64,000 bases of DNA from Pyronema omphalodes (GCA_024516155.1 JAJJXM010000038.1:372001-436000); one strand, 5' to 3'; counted from the stretch's first letter, positions 32,426 through 44,695 are shown. The notes: generated by a model from the letters alone, not told the origin. Program-made: numbers and translations.

Positions 32426-33499
32426 ATGCCTGATAATATGAAAACTGCTACTGTTGGCGTTTTGGGTATGTGCTGATTTCTTCTTACTTCCCCGCCGCGA
32501 CCTACCTACCACTACCTACCCCACCACTACCCCCCCGCTGCCCCCGCCGCCGCCCCCTCCCCCCCCCCCCCCCCCCCCGCCGCTGCCCCCTCAGCTCTGC
32601 ATGAAAGCGACCCGAAATGCGACATTGAGCTTTGGGAATATTTCCCGAGATGCCTCTGTTACCAGATTACTGACACGCTCTTCTTCTTCATAGCACTCCA
32701 AGGTGCCTTCTCCGAACATATCCAGCTCCTCCGTCGCGCCGCAACACTAATCACCTCCCCCTACACTCTGAACTTCATCGAAGTCCGTACCGTTTCACAA
32801 CTTTCCCAATGCAGCGCCCTAATCATTCCCGGCGGAGAATCCACCACCATGGCCATAATCGCCGAACGTAACCAGCTTCTCGAGCCACTCCGAGAATTCG
32901 TGAAAGTATCCCGCCGCCCAACCTGGGGAACCTGCGCCGGCATGATTCTCCTCGCCGAATCTGCCAACCGAACAAAAGTCGGTGGTCAGGAACTTATCGG
33001 CGGGTTAGATGTTAGGGTTAATCGGAATCACTTTGGGAGACAGGTTGAAAGCTTCTCGGAACAGTTGAAATTGTCGTTTCTTGGTGAGCAGGAAAAACCT
33101 TTCTCCGCGGTCTTTATTAGAGCCCCTGTCGTCGAGGCGTTGCTGCCAAGGGAGGCGGAAAAAGAGGAGGTGCATGCCCCCGCTCTCAAACCTGCCGGAG
33201 AACTAGAAAGGCAGTTTATGAGTGAGGGCCATGTCGAGGTGCTGGCGGAAATTCATAGAGGTGGTCATCTGAGACAGGGTTTGGATAAGGCGGATAGACC
33301 AAGGGAGGATGTGGAGGATAAGGAGAGGGAAAGGGAAAGGAAGGGTGATGCTAGAGTTGTCGCGGTTAGACAGGGGAATGTCGTGGGTTGCTCGTTTCAT
33401 CCGGAACTTACGGGGGATGTTAGAATGCATAAGTGGTGGTTGGAACAGGTTATTGAGGATTTGGTGAGACGGGAGAAATTGGGTGGTGAGGTTGTTTAG
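32426..33499 (+). CDS. pdx2: Pyridoxal 5'-phosphate synthase glutaminase subunit (Pdx2/Sno)
   Basis: Class I glutamine amidotransferase that releases ammonia from glutamine for the Pdx1/Snz synthase in DXP-independent vitamin B6 synthesis. Exons 32426-32465 and 32694-33499; 228-nt intron 32466-32693 (GTATGT..CATAG). Product 281 aa. The first exon encodes MPDNMKTATVGVL, joined to ALQGAFSEH; GGES is at 60-63. The nucleophile is Cys94 in WGTCAGM, and the triad His249 and Glu251 lie in FHPELT. All three catalytic residues are present. Between about residues 155 and 235 a charged insertion (ending KERERERKG) lengthens it beyond bacterial PdxT (~190-200 aa). The partner Pdx1 is not in the window. 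The intron is unusually long for this region and holds a C20 tract. Confidence 0.93.
32559..32578. repeat. C20 homopolymer inside the pdx2 intron
   Basis: Twenty C residues in a larger C/CCG-rich block (about 32520-32590) on the coding strand of the single pdx2 intron. Confidence 0.95.
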
Positions 33500-34899
33500 A
33501 GGGAGTGGGTATATGGCTTCAAGAGGGTTGGATTGAAGGAAAGAGATTTGTAGGGTGCTGCTGAAGATGGCTTAGATGACGGGAATTGGTGGTCGTGCGG
33601 GCTCACTTTGGGACTCATCCGAGCGGAGATGAGGCTGCGCGTGCTCACAGACAGATGGACAGAGAGTTTTTTTTTGGGAGAAAAAAAAGATGTCTTGCAT
33701 AGATGTGGGATTTTTGGTGTTTTGATTTTTTGATTTTTTGATTGTTTTTGTATTTTATTTATTTCATTTAGCTGTTTTAGAAATTAAAACTTGGAGTTGT
33801 TGTCTCTTTTTTTTAATTTTCGTTCGTCATTTGTCGCAGATGTATGAAGCCATATATAATCATTTGTCGCAGCTGTATAAAACCATATAATCATTTGTTG
33901 CAGCTGTATAAAAGCATTCATAATCATTTGTCAATGCAGAGCCTCATCCTACACAACTTCTGTGGATCCGATCCAGATGGCAGGTGAGGTGCCTTGCAGC
34001 AGGCTCCTGCAGATAACACATGAGCTCCGACTTCCGCTGTCCTGTGATGCCGAATTGTTCCCCAGCTACAAACATGCAGTGTCATACAGTGACTGCACAC
34101 TGCACACTGCACACCCGGACTCGACTCGCGAGCTAACCACCAATCTTACTTAACCAATTCTTACATAATCATGCATTCATCTAATCTAACTCCTTCTAGC
34201 TAAAGGTTAGGGATCCCAACAACTTTGGTTACGCTCCCACCACTCCTGGTTTAACTCGATTGTTGTCCCACGCTGTTCGCCCTGTCTTTGAGCGCGTCGA
34301 CGATCGGCATGGCCAACCAAATGTCTGTGTCCCTTTCCGTTGACGTTGCACACCGGGCCCACCACTCAGAATTCTTCATTTCCATCCCATTCATCACCCC
34401 CCCCCCCCCCCCCATCATAATCCATCCACCCCCATCCACACCCCATCCACCCCCAATTCACGAGGTTGATGCCCACCCGGGAAAGGGAGCTTGTGATGCG
34501 TGCGATACAGTAGTTAGTCCTAGTGAGCTGTAATAAATCCCACAATCACAAGTCCTCCTCTTGATCTCCCTTGCATCCATCCTTTCAACAAAGTTGTCCA
34601 AAAGTCCACGAAGCCGAAGAAGCCCTGGAAGCCAAAGAAGTCGCCCTACAACTCTCGTTCGTCCAAGGTTATTCCACGACTACAGACCCAAAACTACTCG
34701 TTAACCCGTCAACTCGTCAACTCGTTTGCAACCCGACTATTACGATACATGGCCTCGACCTCCTCCCAGTTACCGACACCTAAGATCTAACACCACCCCA
34801 GGCCTACCGTACTAAAGCTACTAAGCATCCAACCAGCCAGCCAGCCAGCCAGCCCGCACACCTAAAAAGCAGTTTTACAACCCCTACAATCTTACTTAC
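33500..34899. other. Intergenic with short tandem repeat and C17 tract
   Basis: Holds about three and a half units of a 31-33 bp tandem repeat (TCATTTGTCGCAGCTGTATA type) at about 33827-33933, (GCACACT)n near 34097-34112 and C17 at 34397-34413. A 70-codon frame at 34571-34783 has no domain and is not called. Confidence 0.65.
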
Positions 34900-35914
34900 A
34901 TGGCCAGTCTCTTCCTCCTCATCCCCGGCTCCATCCTCGGCCTCATCATGGTCCTCTCCATCTTCGGCACCGTTTTCAAATCTTGTCGATTTTATGCGCG
35001 CATCCTAACCGCCTATGTCCTTCTTGCGACCTGCGCAACATACGGAGTTGTAGCATCCGCCGCTCTACGAATCGTCGGAAAAGCATCAATCGCACAATGG
35101 GCTACTGCACGCGCTATGAAAACTCTCGGATGTCCGATTATGGGAATTGAATTTGAGGTCGAGGGCGAGGAGTTGTTGGATACTAGACCCGCTGTCTTTA
35201 TCAGTAACCACCAGTCGGAATTGGATATCTTGTTCCTGGGAAGGGCTTTCCCGAAACATTGCTCTGTTACTGCAAAGAAGAGCTTGAAGTATTTGCCGTT
35301 TTTGGGCTGGTTTAGTACGTGCTCCGCTAAGGTGTAGATGTGATGTAATTTGGCTGACTGAAAATCAGTGGCGCTCTCTGGTACCGTGTTTATCGATCGC
35401 GCAAACCGCCAAACCGCACTCAAGGCTTTCGATGGAGCTGTCAAGGAGATTAAGAGCAACAAGCAGAGTGTTTGGATCTTCCCTGTATGTCTCAATCTAC
35501 AAGAAGGTGGAGGATAAAGCATTGACGGAAAATAATAGGAGGGAACTCGTTCATACTTTGGAAAGCCGGATTTGTTGCCCTTCAAGAAGGGTGCGTTCCA
35601 TTTGGCTTTGCAGGCTGGTGTCCCAATTGTTCCGGTTGTCGTCCAGAACTACGCACACGTTTTGCACTTGCAGGATAGAACCTTTGAGCCTGGAACTATT
35701 AAGGTTAAGGTATGTTACATCATCGCCGGATTGGGTTGTAGGGCTGTTGATGGTTTACTAACGGAATTTTTAGATTCTGGAGCCAATCCCTACAAAGGAC
35801 TTGACGCCGGAGGATGTGGAGGGACTAGTTACCAGTACTAGGGAGGCTATGTTGAAGGAGATTTTGGCGATGGGATCACCAAAGCCTAATGGAGATTTGA
35901 AGAAGACGGATTAA
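34900..35914 (+). CDS. slc1: 1-acyl-sn-glycerol-3-phosphate acyltransferase (Slc1 type)
   Basis: Acylates lysophosphatidic acid to phosphatidic acid in the ER and lipid droplets. Exons 34900-35314, 35369-35484, 35539-35709 and 35774-35914; introns of 54, 54 and 64 nt. Product 280 aa (yeast Slc1 is 303). N-terminal hydrophobic segments (about 3-24 and 35-58) anchor it. The acyltransferase motif I NHQSELD gives the HX4D pair H104/D109. Motif II is around GTVFIDRANR; motif III EGTRS (178-182) begins exon 3; motif IV is VPIVPVVVQNY. The C-terminal exon carries ILEPIPTKDLTPEDVEGL, the usual PlsC-family end. Each exon joins in phase. Confidence 0.95.
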
Positions 35915-36458
35915 ATATAGAGGTGGGATCAAGTGGGGGATTTAGAGAGACGGAGGTAATCGGATTATAGATGCTTGTTGGTGGGGCGTTTTGTTTCGGG
36001 AAAGTTTAACAAAGTTTGGCAAAGTTTGGAGATGCGAATGGGAGTTTTGTATAAGTCATGGGTGCATATTCAGTGGCTAAAAATAAGATATCAGGCGTAT
36101 TTTAGTTAGATTAGCTATTGATTCGTTTTACATTGACTTGGTAAGGTTCTGACGAACCCCGGCGAAACTTCAGCGAGGTAGACCTCAACGGCGGCCAGCA
36201 ATCACACAGTATGGCGGCTTGCAAATGGATTGATGGAGACACACCCCGTCTGTGGAACCAGGGACATACATTCCTCCATTTCTACTCCTCCCTAAATTGT
36301 TTCTGGCTAACCCAACTGTTCATTCTTATTCTTCAACCCCTCGACACTCCCTCCACCTCCATCCTATTATCATCTTATACTTTCTGTATTATACTTCACA
36401 TATTTTTATATTTTGGTCAGTTCCCTATTGATAAACGGTACCGGCGACCTTTAAAACG
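35915..36458. other. Intergenic between slc1 and the 36459 gene
   Basis: About 540 bp between tandem genes; no feature recognised beyond AT-rich 3' flank and presumed promoter. Confidence 0.55.
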
Positions 36459-39159
36459 ATGGTAGAATCCGAAGCATCAAACCCCATCCCCAAGAACGAC
36501 ACAGAGGAAGATCTTCGTGACGATTTAAAGAACGCCCTCCGGGTTAATGAGACGGACAAGCTTGAAGACGATTCCTCACCAGTCGATTCTTCAAGTTCAG
36601 AATCAGAAGAGTTAGAACTCGAACCGAAGACAATTAAAGAGGTACTCAAAGGCTTTGAATTACCTACCGTGGAACAGTCTAATATAATTGTCTTAACACA
36701 GGAGGATCGGGACGCTATGGCTCTTGTCGATGAACTTTTGGAAGGATTGGGAGGATTCTCGGGCTCTGGATCATCTACCGAGCAGAAGATACAGTCTCAA
36801 CCTGATTCCCCGTCTCAGCCGTCTCAACCCTCTCTATCTGGATCTATGACGGAGCTGGATATTCAAGCGCCGGAGTCTACGGGGAATATCGAAGAGGCTT
36901 TGCCCTCTTACCCTGAGCCTTTTCAGTCCCCTGGTGTGAATGTACAGGTCCGGGAGATTGGTTCAAATGAGACCTCTTCGGACGGGGCCTCTTCAGATGG
37001 GGCCTCTTCTGATGGCAATACCGGAGGATTGATCTTATCGGAAAGTTCAAGTACGCATCAAGAACAGCCTGCAGAAACCCTTCAACAAACAACCCCATCA
37101 AATGAAAGCTCTGAATCAGACCCTGAGGTAACTCGGCCCTCTAGCTCTCGCTCCAATTACACAGAGCCGGAGATAACAGTTCGCCACGGAAATCAGCCAG
37201 GCCCAAGTACCAACTCTCTATCTGGTGTCCTTAAACATAAACCACAAAATATGCATGAAAATTACCAGTTGCAGGTTCATTTGGAAAGGGCAATTAGGGA
37301 AATAGAAACTGCTAAACCCGACACTCAGAAGATGTCTGCTAAGGAGAAATGGTTCGATCCCCGTGAATACGAGGCCCAGGAACTGGATTCAGACAGCACA
37401 GATCGAGACGAATTGGCACAGAAAAATTCTGAATTGAATAAAATCTGTCCGTATGTCGAAGATCCTAAAGCTGACATTAAGAAGAAGGATAAGCACATCA
37501 CTTGGGGTAAGGATCAAGTCAAAACTTTTGACAAGGATGAGGCATTGCTTAAAAGAGATCGGGCATCATCTGATGAGGAGGAGGAATCATTTCAGATGGA
37601 TGAGGAATTGTCAGACACGGATCTTTCGGACATGGAACTATCAGATGAGATTATGGCGGATATCTACGGAGAAACGGTATACAAAGAGTTTCTGGAGCGT
37701 CAAAATGAGCTTCTTCGTAATTCAATTCCCCAAAGTCAAAAACCTATGTCCACACCCGAAACTCCGCCAATCAAAAAGGCAGATAATTCTCAATTTCCGG
37801 AGCCAATGGAGACTGATTCTGAAGAAGATGAATCAGCACCCAGGTACGTCCCGACCGTCCTGGGCATCCCATCATTCACGATCCTAGATGAAGATAATCT
37901 TGAAAATACGGATGCTATGCAAGTTGATTCTCAACATACAGAATTCTTCCAAGATGAGACACTATCCGATGACGAGGGTGCTCCTCTATGTCGTATGCCA
38001 TCCAATAGAAGTAGAAAAGATACTAATGAAACTCTTATGGATCTGGACGTCTCGTCTATTATGGTCACCAATCCGTCCAGCAACAACACTGCCATAGAAG
38101 CTGATTCGCAATGTATGAACTTGGGATATCCAAAGAAAAAGGACGAGAAAAGTACAAAGCAAGAAACACTGGATATTAAAAAATCAAAATCCAATGCTGG
38201 AAACTTGTTTTCAGTCGATTTGGCACTATCCAAATATAAGGACGCTTCTCTGTCTCCTAAGTCAAACCAAAAAGTCAGAGAAGATGCCGATATAGCTCAT
38301 CCGCCTCCCGCACCTCGTCCGTCTTTCAAATCCATAAATAAGACCCTCTCGAGTTTTACACCAAGCCATACGTTGAAAGCCCAGGCCAAGGAACCTGAAG
38401 ACAAGCCATCTGATTGTCATGGGGTTAAACAGTTTCATAACCCTGAGTTGGTGCGGAGCATGCTTCAGGGACGGCAATTACCATTGATTCTTGTCCGGTT
38501 GGCATGTTCTAGGGGCCATACTAAAGGCCAGATCCGCTTCCACCCGCTGTATAATTGGGACCTAACCGCTCCGCCTCCTAAGAATCTCATGAGCGCAATC
38601 TATATGCAGGAAGAACTTTCAGCAACTCATGCATGGGCGCGAGTCATGCATGACCCAGTCATCAAGGACAAAGTCATTGACCTGAATGAATCCCCAGAGA
38701 GCGTCTTCAGTCGTATTGAGAAATGGGCTGAAGAGACTTATGGAAGGAAATGGCTTGGTTATGAAGGAGTGCGAGGTAATGGAGCGTGTTGTGATCTATG
38801 GGGTAACTGGATTGTTGAATCATTTGAGGAAGTTGAAGACGAACTTGATGTAATGGTAACTGACTATTCCTGGCATATCTATGAAACCTTTTCTGATGCT
38901 GATGTATAAACAGGACCAAATACCAGAACATGATTGGCCCATTGGGAGATTGATACGAGATTGGTCTGTCTACGGACGTCATCCAAGGTTGGGAGAAAAT
39001 ATGCCACTGGCTGTTACTGTTATTACTCTTTTCCCTCCGGCTTATCCAGGCTCGGATGATGGTATGTATTATACTGGTGAGGATCGGTTTAAAGGTATGC
39101 CGGTTTGTATGTCTGAGGGCCCAGGCGAGCCGCCGAAACCTAATATGTGGAGATATTGA
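36459..39159 (+). CDS. Unknown acidic, largely disordered protein with ordered C-terminus
   Basis: Not recognised. Exon 1 36459-38855 and exon 2 38914-39159, joined across a 58-nt intron (GTAACT, branch TGCTGATG, AAACAG); product 880 aa. The first ~660 residues are serine/glutamate/aspartate-rich, with SSDG repeats near 172-182, acidic runs (SDEEEESFQMDEELSDTDLS) and lysine patches, so probably disordered and nuclear. From about residue 665 (ELVRSMLQGRQLPLILVRLA) composition changes to a folded type rich in W, Y and P, continuing through exon 2 (YGRHPRLGENMPLAV, LFPPAYPG) to the end. Without the splice the protein would end 17 residues later at 38909. Lies between slc1 and iwr1 on the same strand; no functional inference is made. 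Confidence 0.72.
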
Positions 39160-39951
39160 GTTTGAGTATTATCAATATGTTTAATATTCAGAGGACTTGG
39201 TTCATGAAGGATTTCTGTATGCGTTGATGAGTTGAGGAATTTTAACCTCGGATTGATAAATATGTTAGAGTAGGATTACTTGTGTAGTTTTTGATTATGG
39301 GAAATTGAAACTATTGCATCCTGATTTAGAGTGGCCGTGTGAAAATTATGAATGATGCTCTGTGTTCAGGATATCAAGATTTTTGATGAAGCGAAGGTTT
39401 AAATTAGGAGCATGTTATATTACTCCCAATCTTCGCTACATATACAAATCGGTTTGTATCTAGTTGGGAAGTTAAGGCCATGTTGAGGAGGTATCAACAT
39501 GAGGACATGTCGTATGTACTATATAGACGGTTCTACATTGCGGTGATAGGAATGTATCTTACACACATTTGGTATAAGTCCAATAATTCGTGGGATATAC
39601 CTTTTTCTATTCTTCTATTTACCGCCATTGAATGTATGTATTGAATTCCAGACGCATCATCGTAAGGCTGAACCTGTAGCCCCGCTTGTCTTTCCGGGTA
39701 ATTCCGCAAGTAAGCAGCCCAGCCGACCGATGACCACGCCCAGCGTAGCCCCAACTTTAACTGTATTCGATTAGCTTACACAAAAACAGACCTGCTCTAT
39801 CTTCAGACTTCTGTCGCAGCTATCCAGAAACTTCAACCTCACCACATCGCCGCCACCACCACATCGCCGCCACCACGAACGCCTGGCGCAATATCTTCAA
39901 ACTCCACCAACCATCGCCATATTCGCACTTATCCAACATACTAAAATCATC
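39160..39951. other. Intergenic, iwr1 upstream region
   Basis: No gene seen. A duplicated CACCACATCGCCGCCAC unit lies near 39840-39875, close to the iwr1 start. Confidence 0.55.
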
Positions 39952-41056
39952 ATGTCAACCCTTCCCCCATCTACCCTACGCATCAAACGTGGTCGCGACG
40001 AAACACCTGTTGCAACTCTCTGTAACCCACCTCAGAATCCTGCGCTTTTTCTCCTCCTTTGATACTGACCGACTCCTATAGTTGTCCCCATCAATTCCTC
40101 CAAGCGTCTAAAAACCGATTCCGAGCAAAACCCTACATATATCTTCCGCCTGGCACAAAAAACAACCCCGAAGTCACCAGGCGGGCCAACGATCCCAGAA
40201 GTCGTCGACGAAGATGCTAAATACCCCGGTAATAGCCATAATAGGAAGATTGCTCCGATTAGAAGGTACCAGCTTTCCAAAAAGGCTCGGCTGCAACCTT
40301 ATAGTCATGGTGCCATGTTTGAGCGGGTTAAGGATGTGGAAATGGAAGATGCGGAGCCGATTGTAGCGCAACCACAGCAACCACAGCAGATCAGGGAACG
40401 GAAGAGACCGAGAACTCATCCGAGAGAGAGGGAAATGTTTAAACAGAGAGATGTGGTGCTAGAGGATGCGGCTTTGTCTAGGGAACAGGAACTTGAGATG
40501 GAGAGGATTATGGCGTATTTGGAGGAGACGACCAGGGATTTACCACCGACTCCGGCGCACCAGGAAACGGATGATGATGGCGATTTGTATGTGTATGATG
40601 TCTATGAACGGGTTGAACTCCCGGCTGGGGCTGAGCTCGAGAAGGAAAAGGAAAAGGGTGGGGAGTATGGGGAGATTGTTTTTGCCGATAGTGATGATGA
40701 GGAGTGGTGGCATGAGGGCGCCGATGAGGATGATAATCATAGTGATAAAAATGTCTGTGATGATACGGACTCGAATTGTAACCACCCCCCCCCCCCCCCC
40801 CCAGGGTATTTGCTGGGAAAATATGCTGACGTGCCCAGGTGAGGGTTCTGATTACCCTGAGGAAGAAGAGGATGACTCGGAGGATGAGTTTGCGGGTTAT
40901 AACTTGCGCGAAGGAGATTATGATGAGGATGATTATGATGGTCCTAATTACTCTGATGAAGATAATTACGATGCCAGCGATGATGAAATCGATGTTCCGG
41001 ACTGGAGAAAGACGGTTATGCGGATTGGAAAATCTCACTCGCGGAGAGCAATGTAG
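39952..41056 (+). CDS. iwr1: RNA polymerase II nuclear import factor Iwr1-like
   Basis: Iwr1 binds assembled Pol II and directs its nuclear import. Exons 39952-40021, 40082-40777 and 40839-41056; introns 40022-40081 and 40778-40838, both with the uncommon donor GTAACC and CTGAC branch sites. Product 327 aa. The N-terminus PPSTLRIKRGRDETPVATL is the family start (the LRIKR/RDE basic signal), followed by a second basic KRLKTDSE and YIFRL. The C-terminal domain has DLYVYDVYERV, DSDDEEWW and DDTDSN, then SDYPEEEED across intron 2, matching the DSN..(N)DYPDEE signature. A very acidic D/Y-rich tail follows. The second intron begins a few bases before a C18 tract. Without splicing, the frame reads into polyproline and stops early. 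Confidence 0.88.
40785..40802. repeat. C18 homopolymer inside iwr1 intron 2
   Basis: Eighteen C residues starting seven bases after the intron's first base, between donor and branch point, in a 61-nt intron. Confidence 0.95.
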
Positions 41057-41645
41057 ACTTCCAATGGTCTAACATTGCTGTAACCGCACCAAGGCTGGTC
41101 TGCTATTCATGTCTTCACAAACATTTGTTCATATGGTAGTATAAGTATTTCTTAGAGCCTGTGTCATGTAATTATTTTCTTCATACTAGTTAATATTCAT
41201 AATCAAACCCCGAGTCATGGGGAGAAAATTACCGTTTATTTTTTCCGTTACAGAATTTCTCAAGCTTTTGTATATTGCGCAACGTTAATAATTCATTTAT
41301 CTTCATATCACAGCATTCCAACAAAGTGAATCATAGAAATGACTAGAAATCACCAGCACCATTCCCCTAGCGCCCCACCCAGCACCATCTCGACGCGGAC
41401 GCGTAAATTCGTCTGCAGCAGAGCCTCACCCACCGCCTCACCTTAGCAGGCATTCAAAGGTTAGGGGTTCTCCGTCACCCCTGCCATTCCACACGCGCTA
41501 AGCTCAGCACAAAAAACTTCGGCCGCTACTCTACTACATCTACTGGACAAGAAAATAACGTCGAGCATTAACAACGCGGCGATACTACGACACCCAACAA
41601 CACCCAACAACAACCAAACAAACAAAACACAGAAAGAAGAAAACA
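41057..41645. other. Intergenic between iwr1 and dbp9
   Basis: Nearly 600 bp with no gene seen; the last 60 bp before the dbp9 ATG is an ACAACA-rich leader. Confidence 0.55.
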
Positions 41646-43680
41646 ATGAAACGCAAATTCGAAGCAACAGAGAACGGAAACGGAAACGATGAATCGGTGG
41701 TAGCTGCGGCTGCTAATATGTCGCTGGATGATGATGTCACTTTTCATTCCCTTGATCTCGATCCTAGGTTGCTGCAGGGAATTGCGAAATTGGGCTTTGC
41801 GAACCCGACGTTGGTTCAGGCGAAGGCTATTCCTTTGGCTTTGGAGGGGAAGGATATTTTGGGTATGTTGATCGCTGGGGAAAGGAAGGGAGGGAAAGGG
41901 ATATGGAAGGCTGATTATGGGATAGCTAGAGCGAAAACTGGATCGGGAAAAACGGCGGCGTATTTGTTGCCGTTGTTACAGAGCGTTTTGAAGGCGAAAG
42001 AGGTATGTTTGATGATCATGATAATGACCCTATCATTGGGGGTTTTCTGTTTTTTTTCGGCTTCTAATCAACTGGGAATCTTACTTAGGCTTCACCGAAC
42101 GAAAATGCTACTCGCGCTTTTATCCTCGTACCCACCAAGGAACTCGCGGAACAGGTCCAGAAGATGTGTGAAAAACTTGCTGCTTTCTGTGGTAAGGCCG
42201 TTCGTGTTGTCAATGGCGCCCAGAATGTCTCCGAACAGGTCCAGCGATCGTTGTTGTCCGAAAATCCCGATATTATCGTCGCTACCCCCGCAAAGGCCCT
42301 TCTGCATATCACATTGGGTGGTCAGACTCTGGTCGAAAAGGTCGCGCATTTGGTTATTGATGAGGCGGATTTGGTGCTTTCGTATGGTTATGAGGATGAT
42401 TTGCAGGCGATTGCGAAGGCGCTTCCAAAGGGCTTGCAGACTTTTTTGATGTCCGCTACCCTTACCCAGGAGGTCGAGACTTTGAAGAAGTTGTTTTGTA
42501 GGAACCCGGTCATTTTGAGGTTGCAGGAGGGTGAGGATGAGGATGAGAGTGGTGGTGTTAGTCAATATGTTGTCAAGTATGGACCCACCCCCCCTCGATA
42601 TGTCGGGTCGATAGAGGATCACTAACAGCTTATAGGTGCGCAGAGGATGAAAAGTTCCTCTTGATGTACGTTATCTTCAAGCTAAAACTCATCAAAGGAA
42701 AATGTATTGTCTTCGTTGGCGACATCGACCGTTGCTACCGTCTCAAGCTTTTCCTCGAACAATTCGGTATCCGCTCATGTATTCTGAACTCGGAGCTCCC
42801 CGTCAACTCCCGTCTCCACATCGTCGAGGAGTTCAACAAGGGAGTTTACGACATTATCATCGCGACGGACGAGAACGAGGTAGTAGGAGACGAGGAGGAT
42901 GAAGATATTCCCAAGCGAGCATTAGCAGCCGACAACAACGACAACGGAGAACCCAGCAAAAAGAATAAAAAGAAGAAGAAGGCAAAATTGGACAAAGAAT
43001 ACGGAGTCTCCCGAGGAATTGATTTCCAGAACGTCGCCTGTGTTCTCAACTTCGATCTCCCAACCACCAGCAAAAGCTATACCCATCGAATTGGACGTAC
43101 TGCCCGCGCCGGAAAAACTGGAATGGCAATGTCATTTGTCATCCCTGAATCCCTTCATGGAAAACATAAACCCACCAGTATCCCCTCCACCAAAAACGAC
43201 GAAAAAGTCATGGCCCGTATCACCGCCCATCAAACCAAGAAAGGAAAAGTCATCAAGCCTTACGTATTCGATATGGAACAAGTCGAAAGCTTCAGATACC
43301 GTATGGAAGATGCACTTCGATCCGTAACAAGAACCGCAATCCGGGAAGCACGGACAAGAGAAATTCGGCAAGAAATCCTTGCATCGGAGAAATTGAAAAG
43401 ACATTTCGAGGAAAACCCGGAGGATTTGAAACATCTGCGACATGATGGAGAATTAAGAGCCGCTAAGATTCAACCGCATTTAAGACATGTCCCAGAATAC
43501 TTGATGCCGAAAGATGGAACCGCTGCTATCGCTAAGGGTCCGGAAATTGGCGGAGCTGCATTGAGAAAAAGTGGTGAGAATAGGATTAGAAAAGCTAGAG
43601 AAAGAAATAAGAGAGTACGCAAACAAACTGGAAAGGGAAGAGACCCGCTGAAAATGTTTAAGGGAAAAACTAAGAAATAA
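41646..43680 (+). CDS. dbp9: DEAD-box ATP-dependent RNA helicase Dbp9
   Basis: Nucleolar DEAD-box helicase of the Dbp9/DDX56 group, required for 60S ribosomal subunit assembly. Exons 41646-41862, 41926-42002, 42089-42576 and 42636-43680; introns of 63, 86 and 59 nt. Product 608 aa. Motifs in order: the Q-motif region [24 protein letters not shown], motif I AKTGSGKT (75-82), Ia VPTKELAEQ, Ib ATPAK, motif II DEAD (189-192), motif III SAT (220-222), helicase C motif [25 protein letters not shown], an acidic/lysine-rich insertion (about 340-385) typical of Dbp9, SRGIDFQNV, and [10 protein letters not shown] (411-420). A basic C-terminal tail ends in KMFKGKTKK. All catalytic motifs are intact. Confidence 0.95.
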
Positions 43681-44013
43681 GGATTAAGAAAGGGATAGGC
43701 AAGGGATAGGGAAGGGATAGGAAGGGATAAAAGTAGTTTTAGTGAGGGTTATCGTTTTTCTTTTTTTTTTTTGTAATGGTAAAAATGGCGTTGTGTTATT
43801 TTATTGTTATTGTTTTTTTTACTATTGTATGACTTTTTTCCTGCTCGTAAATTTCTTTTGTTTCTTTTGTTTCTTTTTTCCGTTTGATAAACTCAGTCTT
43901 GTGTCCTTAATAGTGATAACTGACTATAACGAGTGATTATTATACACAAAAACATTAAACCAAACAAAATCATGTAGGATATAATAGTAAAACAAGCCAT
44001 GCAATTCATAATT
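43681..44013. other. Intergenic between dbp9 and tRNA-Cys
   Basis: Short GGGATAGG repeats at about 43687-43730, then a T-rich stretch (43750-43880). No gene seen. Confidence 0.6.
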
Positions 44014-44086
44014 GCTCCGGTAGCTCAGGGGTTAGAGCGGTCGATTGCAGATCGACAGGTCCCTCGTTCAAATCGGGGTCGGAGCT
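44014..44086 (+). tRNA. tRNA-Cys(GCA)
   Basis: A 73-nt intronless tRNA. Acceptor GCTCCGG/TCGGAGC, D-arm GCTC/GAGC, anticodon stem GTCGA/TCGAC around loop T-T-GCA-G-A, T-arm CCTCG-TTCAAAT-CGGGG. The discriminator base is T at 44086 (U73), the identity element expected for cysteine. A T12 run at 44089-44100 terminates transcription. Confidence 0.95.
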
Positions 44087-44105
44087 TGTTTTTTTTTTTT
44101 CTTGC

Positions 44106-44186
44106 GGGGGGGGGGGGGGGTTTTTTTCTTTCTTTTTTTCTTTTTTTTTTTTTCTTTCTTTTTTCCACATCCCCCCCCCCCCCCCC
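44106..44186. repeat. G15, T-rich and C16 homopolymer block
   Basis: G15 at 44106-44120, then a T/C-rich stretch, then C16 at 44171-44186, immediately downstream of tRNA-Cys. The short frames crossing it are not coding. Confidence 0.95.
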
Positions 44187-44325
44187 ACCCCTGCTACGTA
44201 GTTTTCTTGATCTTCCAGCAGATCACGAAAAATTGAAAATTGAAAATTGGTAGAATTAATTCCAGTAGTTGTAACATGTTATTTCAAGAGCAAAGGATTC
44301 CGAGATGATTTGATTTTTATCTTCG

Positions 44326-44445
44326 TGACAGATTGACAGATTGATAGATTGATAGATTGATAGACTGACAGATTGATAGATTGATAGATTGATAGATTGA
44401 CAGATTGATAGATTGATAGACTGATAGACTGATAGATTGATAGTG
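44326..44445. repeat. GATTGATA tandem repeat
   Basis: About 14 copies of the octamer GATTGATA with variants GACTGATA and GATTGACA. Confidence 0.95.
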
Positions 44446-44497
44446 CTGGTTAGAGTCGTAGCTACTACTAGATACGTTGTCGTGTTTACTAAATTTT

Positions 44498-44541
44498 GGA
44501 CTGTGGACTGCGGACTGTGGACTGTGGACTATGAGCTGGGA

Positions 44542-44575
<34 letters not shown>

Positions 44576-44576
44576 A

Positions 44577-44670
<94 letters not shown>

Positions 44671-44695
44671 GTGGACTATGAACTATGAACTATGG
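44498..44695. repeat. GGACTAT heptamer minisatellite
   Basis: About 26 heptamers, mostly GGACTAT with GGACTGT and GAACTAT at the edges. Because 7 is not a multiple of 3, all three frames read the same WTMDYGL heptapeptide, giving spurious open frames of 74-83 codons. Confidence 0.95.

Noticed and set aside
44006..44253. Coding frames overlapping tRNA-Cys and its flanking homopolymers
   Set aside because: They overlap a complete tRNA and translate G15, T-rich and C16 tracts.
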